From Prolixibacteraceae bacterium (GTDB lineage: Bacteria > Bacteroidota > Bacteroidia > Bacteroidales > Prolixibacteraceae), in assembly GCA_016931875.1 (NCBI GenBank), contig JAFGDX010000345.1, forward strand, positions 1 to 6,541: a stretch of 6,541 nt of DNA, given 5' to 3'. Position numbers and translations under genes: made by a program. Within the stretch, counting starts at the first letter, position 1. Each line of letters begins with the position of its first letter. The notes under the pieces are model-generated. The model had not been told where the DNA came from. It saw only the letters and a list, made by a program, of their open reading frames with translations, and did not search any database. Below, one piece after another: positions 1-6,142 of the stretch.

Positions 1-81
1 TTTCAGTCGTTTAACTTCAAAACATACGATTTTCTTGTGTCGGACCACCTGCCGGTTTCCTGTGAACTGGTAAAAAATTAA
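1..81 (+). CDS. C-terminal end of an endonuclease/exonuclease/phosphatase (EEP) family protein, 5' partial
   Basis: Frame 1 is open from the window edge to a TAA at 79-81 and gives 26 residues. They contain SDHLPV at residues 15-20. The SDHxPV motif, with its catalytic histidine, is the usual C-terminal signature of the EEP superfamily (Mg-dependent nucleases and phosphodiesterases such as ExoIII-like and sphingomyelinase-like enzymes). In that family it is followed by one last beta strand, which here would be VSCELVK. The substrate cannot be deduced because the rest of the gene lies outside the window. The stop is only 4 nt from the convergent ribF stop, so no terminator hairpin fits between them. 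The family call is fairly sure for so short a piece; a specific function would be a guess. Confidence 0.72.
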   Translation, partial: FQSFNFKTYDFLVSDHLPVSCELVKN

Positions 82-85
82 CGAT

Positions 86-1015
86 TCAGGAAAGGATTTT
101 TAAAGCCGCAACTTTGTCTTTTTTTAGCTGTTCCACCAGCGCCTCCACTCCCGGAAACTTTTGTTCCTCCCGTATTTTATCAACAAAAACCAGGGTGATT
201 CCCTTTCTGTAAATATCTTCTTCAAAATCAAAAATATTTACCTCAATGCTCCGGTTATCGGCATTTTGGTTAAAAGTGGGACGGGTTCCAATGTTTAACA
301 TCCCCTTGAATTCACGGCCTTCAATATTTATTCTTACGGCATAAACACCGTAGCCCGGAATGAGTTTGTGAACATCGGACGATTCGATGTTGGCTGTTGG
401 GAATCCGATAGTCCTTCCCAGCCGTTTCCCTTCAACCACAGTACCGTGCAAGGTAAATTCGTAGCCCAGATGTTCATTGGCTTTTTTTACATTGCCGGCT
501 TGCAGCGCCTCTCTTATTTTTGTGGAACTTACATGAATATCGTCGAGCAACAATGGTTCGAGTTTTTCAATTTCGAAGTTGTACTCGCGCGCACATTCTT
601 TCAGATATTCAAATCCGCCCTCCCGGTTTTTCCCGAATTTATGATCGTAACCAACCACCAGGCAGTGGGTTTTTATTTTGTCGACCAGTACGTTTTTTAC
701 AAACTCAGTGTAGGTAAGTTCCGAAAATTCTTTGGTAAACGGGTAAACAATCAGGTGGTCGATTCCGAATTGGGCAAACAGCTGTTTTTTTTCTTCCAGG
801 GTGGTAAGCAATCTGAGGTTTTTTTCATCGGGGTTGGTAACCAGGCGCGGATGTGGGTAAAATGTAAATAATACGGTTTCTCCGCCATACTTTTCCGCAT
901 ATTCCTTCAACCGTTCAATAACAATACGATGGCCACGGTGCACACCATCAAATGTCCCGATAGTTACAACGGGATTTTTGGCTTTAAATTCTGATAAATC
1001 GGTATACGTTTTCAC
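86..1015 (-). CDS. ribF: Bifunctional riboflavin kinase / FAD synthetase RibF
   Basis: This cytoplasmic enzyme phosphorylates riboflavin to FMN and adenylates FMN to FAD. From the chosen start the protein has 309 residues, the usual RibF length. The N-terminal FMN adenylyltransferase domain shows GTFDGVHRGH (about 20-29), VGYDHKFGKNREG (121-133) and SSTKIR (163-168). The C-terminal flavokinase domain shows GRTIGFPTAN with the PTAN motif (200-209), GMLNIGTRPTF (238-248) and the expected catalytic Glu at 258 in IEVNIFDF. Both active sites look intact. The frame stays open to a TTG at 1067-1069, which would add 18 residues (SSFREKSLCSPQ...) with no match to the family. The GTG at 1013-1015 gives VKTYTDLSEF just before the first strand, where homologues start, so I prefer it. 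The gene stands alone on this strand, divergent from the lipoprotein gene and convergent with the EEP gene. Confidence 0.95.
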   Translation of the reverse strand: MKTYTDLSEFKAKNPVVTIGTFDGVHRGHRIVIERLKEYAEKYGGETVLFTFYPHPRLVTNPDEKNLRLLTTLEEKKQLFAQFGIDHLIVYPFTKEFSELTYTEFVKNVLVDKIKTHCLVVGYDHKFGKNREGGFEYLKECAREYNFEIEKLEPLLLDDIHVSSTKIREALQAGNVKKANEHLGYEFTLHGTVVEGKRLGRTIGFPTANIESSDVHKLIPGYGVYAVRINIEGREFKGMLNIGTRPTFNQNADNRSIEVNIFDFEEDIYRKGITLVFVDKIREEQKFPGVEALVEQLKKDKVAALKILS

Positions 1016-1066
1016 CTTCTTGTAATTGACTTGCGGCGAACATAAACTTTTTTCGCGAAAAGATGA

Positions 1067-1074
1067 CAAAAATG
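1067..1074 (-). promoter_or_regulatory. Possible -7 element of the ribF promoter
   Basis: Read on the minus strand this is CATTTTTG, one mismatch from the Bacteroidota -7 consensus TAnnTTTG. It would start transcription around 1060, about 45 nt before the GTG at 1015. There is no clear TTTG at -33, only T-rich sequence. If real, it overlaps the alternative TTG start at 1067-1069 and so argues for the GTG start. The call is weak and rests on a short AT-rich match. Confidence 0.22.
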
Positions 1075-1132
1075 GAATTAAAAATAGGAATTAAAACCGA
1101 AAACTTTAAAATATGTTATTTTCTGCAAATGT

Positions 1133-1140
1133 TATTTTTG
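1133..1140 (+). promoter_or_regulatory. Possible -7 promoter element for the lipoprotein (and lpxH run)
   Basis: TATTTTTG matches the Bacteroidota -7 consensus TAnnTTTG in all fixed positions. It lies in the divergent intergenic region and would place the transcript start near 1147, leaving a leader of about 38 nt before the ATG at 1185. I do not see a good TTTG box about 20 nt upstream, so support is partial. It also lies downstream of the alternative ATG at 1113, consistent with the later start. Confidence 0.35.
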
Positions 1141-1184
1141 ATATACCGGAAATTGTTAATTTTACGGGCTTTAATTTAGACAGC

Positions 1185-2339
1185 ATGAAGATTATCAGAT
1201 TTTTAGTGATTATTGTTTTCGCAGTTTTGGTTTTTAACGGATGCAAAAAAAGCAGCGAGTTTGTTGTTAGCGGAAAAATTACCCATGCTGAAGAGAAAAC
1301 CATTTACTTTGAAGAATTGCTGGTATCGGGTACAAAACCCCTTGATTCGATGAAAATTGGAAAAAACGGTGAGTTTAAATTTCAGGGTGAAACCGGTTAC
1401 CCAACCTACTATTTACTTAAAATGAACCCCGGGAAACACATCACCCTTTTAATTGATTCTGCCGAGCAAATCAATGTAGAAGCAGATTATGCCAACTTTT
1501 CGTATGAATACACGGTAGATGGTTCTCCGGGGTCTGAGATGGTAAAAGATCTCACCATTCATTTAAACCGCACACTCGAAAAACTCGACTCGCTGCGCGC
1601 GTTGAATGACATGTACCTAACAAATCCGGATTATGAAAACCTGAAAGAACAGTGGAATGAAGAATACAACCAAATAATTCAGGAACAGGTCGATTATTCA
1701 ACAAAATTTGTAATGGATAATCCGTTTTCGATGGCCAGCATCCTGGCGCTGTATCAAAAATTTGACCCACAGAGTTTTGTTATCAACGATTTACAAACCA
1801 TGCGTGTGGCAGCTTCGGCGCTAAATTCCATCTATCCGGGTTCGGCGCATGTAAAAGCGTTGTATGCCAATACCCTGCAAATCCTGAAAGATGAAGAGAC
1901 CCGGAAAGTACAGCGTTTTATCCAGGAAAACGGACAAAACAGCCCCGAAATTATTTTGCCCACGCCCGACGGAAAGGAAATAGCGCTTTCTTCGCTTCGC
2001 GGGAAAGTGGTACTGCTGCATTTCTGGGCTGCGGAAGACCGTGGGTCGCGGGTAGTAAACCCGGCGCTGGTTGAAGCTTACAGAAAGTATAAAAACAAAG
2101 GTTTCGAAATATACCAGGTAAGTTTGGATAACAACCGGATTGAATGGGTAGATGCCATCGACCAGGATAACCTTAGCTGGATAAATGTGGGAGATATGAA
2201 AGGTTGTGTACAGGCTGTGCAAACCTACAATATTCAATCCATTCCGTACAACTATTTGCTCGACCGTGAAGGTGTTGTTGTCGGTCAAAACCTGAAAGGC
2301 CCCGAATTGGACCGGGTACTCGGGAGAATCTTAAATTAA
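1185..2339 (+). CDS. DUF4369-type lipoprotein with a thioredoxin-like domain lacking the CxxC
   Basis: The protein has 384 residues. Residues 1-20 form a lipoprotein signal peptide: MKIIRF, a hydrophobic run, then FNGC with Cys20 as the lipidated residue, followed by KKSSE. It is probably anchored in the envelope facing the periplasm. Residues about 27-110 resemble the DUF4369 beta domain common at the N-terminus of Bacteroidota TlpA-like proteins. A helical linker follows, then a TlpA/AhpC-type thioredoxin fold at about 254-384. Strand and motif order are kept: VVLLHFWA, then SIPYNYLLD with the cis-Pro loop (Pro354). The active site reads FWAAEDRGSRVVNP (280-293), so the usual CGPC is DRGS and no redox pair exists. 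The only other Cys is 340. An upstream in-frame ATG at 1113 would bury the signal peptide and is rejected. Disulfide exchange is unlikely; a binding or scaffold role is inference. lpxH follows after 53 nt on the same strand. Confidence 0.85.
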   Translation: MKIIRFLVIIVFAVLVFNGCKKSSEFVVSGKITHAEEKTIYFEELLVSGTKPLDSMKIGKNGEFKFQGETGYPTYYLLKMNPGKHITLLIDSAEQINVEADYANFSYEYTVDGSPGSEMVKDLTIHLNRTLEKLDSLRALNDMYLTNPDYENLKEQWNEEYNQIIQEQVDYSTKFVMDNPFSMASILALYQKFDPQSFVINDLQTMRVAASALNSIYPGSAHVKALYANTLQILKDEETRKVQRFIQENGQNSPEIILPTPDGKEIALSSLRGKVVLLHFWAAEDRGSRVVNPALVEAYRKYKNKGFEIYQVSLDNNRIEWVDAIDQDNLSWINVGDMKGCVQAVQTYNIQSIPYNYLLDREGVVVGQNLKGPELDRVLGRILN

Positions 2340-2351
2340 TACAAATCAACA

Positions 2352-2367
2352 TCCTGTTAAGGCAGGA
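2352..2367 (+). repeat. Small inverted repeat between the lipoprotein gene and lpxH
   Basis: TCCTG (2352-2356) and CAGGA (2363-2367) form a perfect 5-bp stem around a 6-nt loop. No T-run follows, so it is not an intrinsic terminator. It overlaps a purine tract, GGAAGG (2365-2370), that ends 22 nt before the lpxH TTG, too far for a normal Shine-Dalgarno. It may affect lpxH translation or be chance. Confidence 0.25.
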
Positions 2368-2392
2368 AGGTGTCAACCAAAATCAAAAAAAA

Positions 2393-3148
2393 TTGCCGGA
2401 AAAAGGAAAAATATATTTTGTATCCGATGTTCATTTGGGAGCACCGGCGTTAAAAAATAACCCGGAGCGTGAAAAACTTTTTGCCGAATGGCTCGATGCA
2501 ATCAGCGACGATGTTTCTGAACTGTACCTTCTGGGCGATATTTTTGATTTCTGGTATGAATACCATAAAGTTGTTCCGCGCGGTTTTACAAGAATTCTGG
2601 GACGAATTGCCGATTTAACCGACCGTGGAATCCCTGTCCACTTTTTTACCGGAAACCACGATGTGTGGGTGTTTGATTATTTGCCGGAAGAACTGGGAGT
2701 TATTCTGCACCGGAATGAACTGATTACCACCATCAAAGGGAAAAAATTTTACCTGGCTCACGGCGACGGGTTAGATGCCACTGACAGAGGATATTATATT
2801 CTGAAAAAAATATTTACCAACAAAACCCTGCAATGGTTGTTTTCAAGGTTGCACCCCAATTTTGCACTGTGGCTGGCACACAAATGGTCAAAATCGAGCC
2901 GCCTGGCAAAAATGGGTCTCGAAGAAGAATTTAAGGTTAAGAATGACGAAATGTATAAATTCGCAGAAAGATTTTTACAAAAGGAGTCAACAGATTATTT
3001 TATCTTTGGGCATCGCCATCAACTGGTGAATGTAAAAATGGACAGCCATACCCGCTTTATTTTACTGGGCGACTGGATTAACAACTACTCCTACGGAGTT
3101 TTTGACGGTGAAACATTTGAATTGAAAAAATACAAGGAACTTGCATAA
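2393..3148 (+). CDS. lpxH: UDP-2,3-diacylglucosamine diphosphatase LpxH
   Basis: LpxH hydrolyses UDP-2,3-diacylglucosamine to lipid X (2,3-diacylglucosamine 1-phosphate) and UMP, the fourth step of lipid A synthesis, at the inner face of the inner membrane. The 251-residue length fits LpxH. All calcineurin-like metal motifs are present in order: SDVHLG (Asp12, His14), LLGDIFDFW (Asp49), TGNHD (Asn88, His89), LAHGDG (His123) and FGHRH (His207, His209). GDIFDFWYEY and the helical cap with basic and aromatic residues at about 130-180 favour LpxH over a generic phosphodiesterase. The start must be TTG at 2393: no ATG, GTG or other TTG occurs upstream in this frame before a stop, and the next internal Met (174) is far past the first motifs. 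The leader before it is A-rich (CAAAAAAAA) instead of carrying a close Shine-Dalgarno, as is common in Bacteroidota. The KAS III gene follows 22 nt after the stop, so the two are probably co-transcribed. Confidence 0.92.
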   Translation: MPEKGKIYFVSDVHLGAPALKNNPEREKLFAEWLDAISDDVSELYLLGDIFDFWYEYHKVVPRGFTRILGRIADLTDRGIPVHFFTGNHDVWVFDYLPEELGVILHRNELITTIKGKKFYLAHGDGLDATDRGYYILKKIFTNKTLQWLFSRLHPNFALWLAHKWSKSSRLAKMGLEEEFKVKNDEMYKFAERFLQKESTDYFIFGHRHQLVNVKMDSHTRFILLGDWINNYSYGVFDGETFELKKYKELA

Positions 3149-3157
3149 TGCAATGTT

Positions 3158-3166
3158 GAAGAAGGA
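3158..3166 (+). promoter_or_regulatory. Ribosome binding site that decides the KAS III start
   Basis: GAAGAAGGA lies 4 nt before the ATG at 3171. It is the best Shine-Dalgarno-like sequence near this start and favours 3171 over the in-frame ATG at 3153 and TTG at 3141, both of which lie upstream of it. Confidence 0.5.
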
Positions 3167-3170
3167 TATC

Positions 3171-4253
3171 ATGACAAACGGTACATACACAAAAATTATA
3201 GGAACAGGAAGTTATCTTCCTCCAAAGATCATAAAAAACAGTCATTTTCTAAATCACCGGTTTTATGATCTTTCATCAAAAAAATTACTTGAAAAACCGA
3301 ATGAGGAAATCATTCAGAAGTTTAAAGAAATTACCAACATTGAAGAAAGACGTTATGTGGCTGACGACCAGCTGACATCAGACATTGCTGTTTTCGCGAT
3401 AAAAGATGCCTGCAAATCAGCCGAAATCAGTGAGGAAAGCCTCGACTTTATCATTATAGCCCATAATTTTGGCGATATTAATGAGGGGAATGTGAGGACC
3501 GATATTTTGCCGGCACTGGCCAACAAGGTAAAAATGAAACTTCGCATTAAAAACCCCGCCTGTATTTGTCACGACGTTATTTCGGGGTGCCCGGGATGGA
3601 CACAGGCAATGATCATTGCCGACGCTTACATAAAAAGCGGTTTTATGAAACGCGGCGTTGTGGTGGGAGCGGATGTTCTCTCACGCATTTCCGATCCGCA
3701 CGACCGTGATTCAATGATTTATGCCGACGGTGCCGGTGCCACCATTGTAGAAGCAGTGGAAAGTGACGAACCAACCGGAATTCTATCGCATGCAAGCCGT
3801 TCCGATTCGGTAAGTTATGCCAACTTGCTCACCCTCGGCGAATCGAGTAATCCCGAGTTTGATGGCAATGAACTATTTATAAAAATGGCCGGGCACAAAT
3901 TGTACATTTATGCCATAAATACAGTTCCGGGCGTGGTTCGCGAAAGCATTCAAAAAGCCGGGCTCGATTTAAGCGACATCAAAAAAATATTTATTCACCA
4001 GGCCAACGAAAAAATGGATGAAGCCATTTTGAATGGTGTTTTTAAACTCTACCGCGAAAAACACATTCCCGAAGGAATTATGCCAATGAGTATCGGGAAA
4101 CTGGGAAACTCTTCCACCGGAACGGTTCCCACCTTACTCGATTTGGTGTTAAAAGGAAAAATGGACGGGCAGGAAGTGAATCCGGGCGATCATACCATTT
4201 TTTGTTCCGTTGGGGCAGGAATGAATATCAACTCCATCGTTTACAAATGGTAA
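3171..4253 (+). CDS. 3-oxoacyl-ACP synthase III (FabH-like ketoacyl synthase)
   Basis: The protein has 360 residues from the chosen ATG and belongs to the KAS III branch of the thiolase fold. These enzymes condense an acyl-CoA or acyl-ACP primer with malonyl-ACP. The Cys-His-Asn triad is visible: Cys140 in VISGCPGWTQAM, His276 in IFIHQANEKMDEAI and Asn313 in LGNSSTGTVPTLL. The N-terminal fold motif IIGTGSYLPP (about 9-18) and the closing GAGMNINSIVYKW are also present. It is about 40 residues longer than E. coli FabH (317), partly through added sequence before ITNIEERR (about 54-61). The nucleophile context GCPGW differs from the ACAGF of E. coli FabH. It may therefore be a paralogue with another primer preference and not the housekeeping initiator, so I give no symbol. 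The start at 3171 follows a GAAGAAGGA site, and KIIGTGSY then sits at the usual distance from the N-terminus. It follows lpxH by 22 nt and is closed by a probable terminator. Confidence 0.88.
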   Translation: MTNGTYTKIIGTGSYLPPKIIKNSHFLNHRFYDLSSKKLLEKPNEEIIQKFKEITNIEERRYVADDQLTSDIAVFAIKDACKSAEISEESLDFIIIAHNFGDINEGNVRTDILPALANKVKMKLRIKNPACICHDVISGCPGWTQAMIIADAYIKSGFMKRGVVVGADVLSRISDPHDRDSMIYADGAGATIVEAVESDEPTGILSHASRSDSVSYANLLTLGESSNPEFDGNELFIKMAGHKLYIYAINTVPGVVRESIQKAGLDLSDIKKIFIHQANEKMDEAILNGVFKLYREKHIPEGIMPMSIGKLGNSSTGTVPTLLDLVLKGKMDGQEVNPGDHTIFCSVGAGMNINSIVYKW

Positions 4254-4274
4254 ACTTTCTGTTCGAACAAGGGT

Positions 4275-4314
4275 AAAACTGGTGCGCTTTGGTTAAATTG
4301 TACCGGTTTTTTTT
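4275..4314 (+). terminator. Probable Rho-independent terminator after the lpxH-KAS III run
   Basis: AAAACTGGT (4275-4283) can pair with ACCGGTTTT (4302-4310) as a 9-bp stem with one G-U wobble, and the T-run continues to 4314. The 18-nt loop is long, which weakens the call. It lies 21 nt after the KAS III stop and ends 15 nt before the rmuC ATG. Confidence 0.6.
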
Positions 4315-4329
4315 ATTCCTAAATATAAA

Positions 4330-5703
4330 ATGCAAATGGAATTTATATCCCTTTTTTCAGGCGTAGTAATCGGATTGGTTTTCGCTTTTTTTTACCTCAA
4401 CCGGAAATCGCAAAAAAAACTTGCAGAACTCCGGAACGAATTTCAGAACAAAGAAAAACAGGCAGAAGAGCAAAAGTTCGCAATAGAAAAACAAAGCCTT
4501 GTTTGGGAAGAACGCTACCAGTTGTTAAAAACCGAAGCAGATGAGCGGAAAGAGGATTTGTCCAAAACCCGCGAAGAAAATACACAGTTAAATGTAAAAC
4601 TCGAAAATGCCAAAGTTCAGTTTCTGAACCAGGAGAGAAAACTACAGGAACAAAAGGCAGAGTTGGAGGAAATTCAAAAAAAATTCACCACCGAATTTGA
4701 AAACATAGCCAATAAAATTCTGAAAAAAAACAGCGAAGAATTTACACTTGCCAACCAGAAAAACATAGGCGAAGTGCTGAATCCGTTAAAGGAAAAAATT
4801 CTGCTTTTTGAAAAAAAGGTGGAAGATACCTACCAAAAAGGATTAAAAGACCAAACCGATTTAAAGGCGGAACTAAAAAAGCTGTATGAACTGAACACCA
4901 AAATCAGTGAAGAAGCAAGCAACCTGGCCAAAGCTCTTAAAGGTGATGTAAAAAAACAGGGAAACTGGGGCGAAGTGGTTTTGGAACGTATTCTCGAACG
5001 TTCGGGATTAAACGAAGGCCAGCAGGGTTACCAGAAACAATTTAGCGATACTTCGGAAGACGGAAAACGGATTCAACCCGATATTGTTATCAACCTGCCC
5101 GATAACAAACACATTATCATCGACTCGAAAGTATCGTTAATTGCCTATGAAAGGGCCGTAAACGCAGCCACAGAAGAGGAGCGCCAGAAATTTGTAAGAG
5201 AACACATTTTGAGTATTAAAACTCATATAAAAGGGCTTGGCGAAAAACATTATCAAACCGCCAGAAACCTGAATTCTCCTGATTTTGTTTTGCTGTTTCT
5301 TCCCATCGAATCATCGTTTAGCGTGGCAATTCAGGAAGATCACGAGTTATTTTCATTTGCCTGGGATCAGAAAGTGGTTATTGTCAGCCCGTCAACATTG
5401 CTGGCTACATTGCGCACCATTGCTTCCATATGGCAACAAGAGAACCAAAACCGGAATGCCCGGGAAATTGCCCGGCAGGGAGGCGCTTTATACGACAAAT
5501 TCGTTGGTTTTATTGCCGATATGGAAAATATGGGTAAAAACCTGGATACTACCCGAAAAACATACGAACAGGCAATGAACAAACTTCACACCGGTGCCGG
5601 AAACCTGGTTCGGCGTGCTGAAAATATAAAAAGACTGGGGGCAAAAACCACCAGGGAAATTCCGGGCAGTTTACGCGAGGAAAACGGGTTGGATGACAAC
5701 TAA
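4330..5703 (+). CDS. rmuC: DNA recombination protein RmuC
   Basis: RmuC was named from E. coli mutants in which recombination at inverted repeats was altered; its biochemical role is still poorly defined. The 457-residue length fits the family. One N-terminal membrane anchor is visible (about residues 5-23, ISLFSGVVIGLVFAFFYL), followed by a long charged Glu/Lys/Gln-rich coiled coil (about 25-205). The conserved RmuC core starts at KKQGNWGEVVLERILERSGL (208-227). It contains a PD-(D/E)xK-like nuclease signature: QPDIVINLPD (249-258, Asp251) and IIIDSKVSL (262-270, Asp265 and Lys267). The core also carries LLFLPIESSF (321-330) and VSPSTLLATLRTI (352-364), all as expected. The start may equally be the ATG two codons later at 4336. 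The probable terminator upstream leaves only 15 nt for a leader, so the promoter is unclear. Its stop overlaps that of the convergent secreted-protein gene. Confidence 0.94.
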   Translation: MQMEFISLFSGVVIGLVFAFFYLNRKSQKKLAELRNEFQNKEKQAEEQKFAIEKQSLVWEERYQLLKTEADERKEDLSKTREENTQLNVKLENAKVQFLNQERKLQEQKAELEEIQKKFTTEFENIANKILKKNSEEFTLANQKNIGEVLNPLKEKILLFEKKVEDTYQKGLKDQTDLKAELKKLYELNTKISEEASNLAKALKGDVKKQGNWGEVVLERILERSGLNEGQQGYQKQFSDTSEDGKRIQPDIVINLPDNKHIIIDSKVSLIAYERAVNAATEEERQKFVREHILSIKTHIKGLGEKHYQTARNLNSPDFVLLFLPIESSFSVAIQEDHELFSFAWDQKVVIVSPSTLLATLRTIASIWQQENQNRNAREIARQGGALYDKFVGFIADMENMGKNLDTTRKTYEQAMNKLHTGAGNLVRRAENIKRLGAKTTREIPGSLREENGLDDN

Positions 5704-6122
5704 TAAAAATCCCATCCAACGGGAAGTTGCGCTCCTGCCCCATTTACATGATAGGTAATTTTTAAAGTTCCTCCGCGGGTTAAAACGGCAAAGGTATCTG
5801 CCGCTGTAACTTCATAAACACCATCCCCGTTCAGGTCTAAATCAACAAAAATAGCAAACGGATAGATGGCAAAATTATTCTCCAGAAGGTATTTCATCAT
5901 TGGATGATCTTTGGGGAGTTTAAAAGTCATCTTCTGGAGATAATTTCCAACCGGAGTTATATTTACAAATTTATCGCCGGTTAACTCAAAAGAGCCCGTT
6001 GGCCCGGTCAGCTTAGCAACAACCGTCGACTGTCGGACGTTTTTTTCTTTTGCATAATTTGTACCCGGAATAAGCATTCCTGAAAAAAACAGGAAAAGAA
6101 AGGCTAGTTGTAATTTTTTCAT
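5700..6122 (-). CDS. Small exported protein of unknown function with a calcium-loop-like motif
   Basis: I do not recognise the family. The 140-residue product starts MKKLQLAF and has a classical signal peptide (about 1-24, likely cut after NYA), leaving a mature domain of about 116 residues with no cysteine. The mature part looks beta-rich, with alternating hydrophobic stretches such as KFVNITPV and TLKITYHV. IFVDLDLNGDGVYEV (91-105) contains DxDxNGDG, which resembles the Asp-rich calcium loops of EF-hand/dockerin, FG-GAP and thrombospondin-3 repeats; one loop alone is weak evidence of calcium binding. The ATG at 6120-6122 is preceded by A-rich sequence without a clear Shine-Dalgarno. It lies 20 nt downstream of the peroxiredoxin on the same strand and is probably co-transcribed with it. 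Its TAG stop overlaps the rmuC stop by the shared bases at 5701-5702. The gene call rests on the intact signal peptide, the sensible start and the tight packing. Confidence 0.8.
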   Translation of the reverse strand: MKKLQLAFLFLFFSGMLIPGTNYAKEKNVRQSTVVAKLTGPTGSFELTGDKFVNITPVGNYLQKMTFKLPKDHPMMKYLLENNFAIYPFAIFVDLDLNGDGVYEVTAADTFAVLTRGGTLKITYHVNGAGAQLPVGWDFY

Positions 6123-6142
6123 TTTTTGGTTTTTAATTTTTT

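Noticed and set aside
368..871. Long plus-strand open frame (167 codons) inside ribF, and a shorter one at 520-717
   Set aside because: It lies antisense to a clear RibF with both domains intact. Its translation is Phe/Gln-rich without any recognisable motif, as expected for a shadow frame.
1113..1184. Upstream in-frame ATG that would extend the lipoprotein by 24 residues
   Set aside because: It would bury the lipoprotein signal peptide and its lipobox, and it lies upstream of the possible promoter element.
1821..2288. Minus-strand open frame of 155 codons antisense to the lipoprotein gene
   Set aside because: It is antisense to the well-supported thioredoxin-fold domain, has no motif, and has no leader or partner gene.
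3148..3159. TAATG overlap at the lpxH stop giving a three-codon mini-frame (ATG CAA TGT TGA)
   Set aside because: It is out of frame with the KAS III gene and too short to judge; most likely chance. A re-initiation role cannot be shown from sequence alone.
5285..5578. Plus-strand frame of 97 codons and minus-strand frame at 5367-5582 within rmuC
   Set aside because: Both overlap the conserved RmuC core and show no family features.
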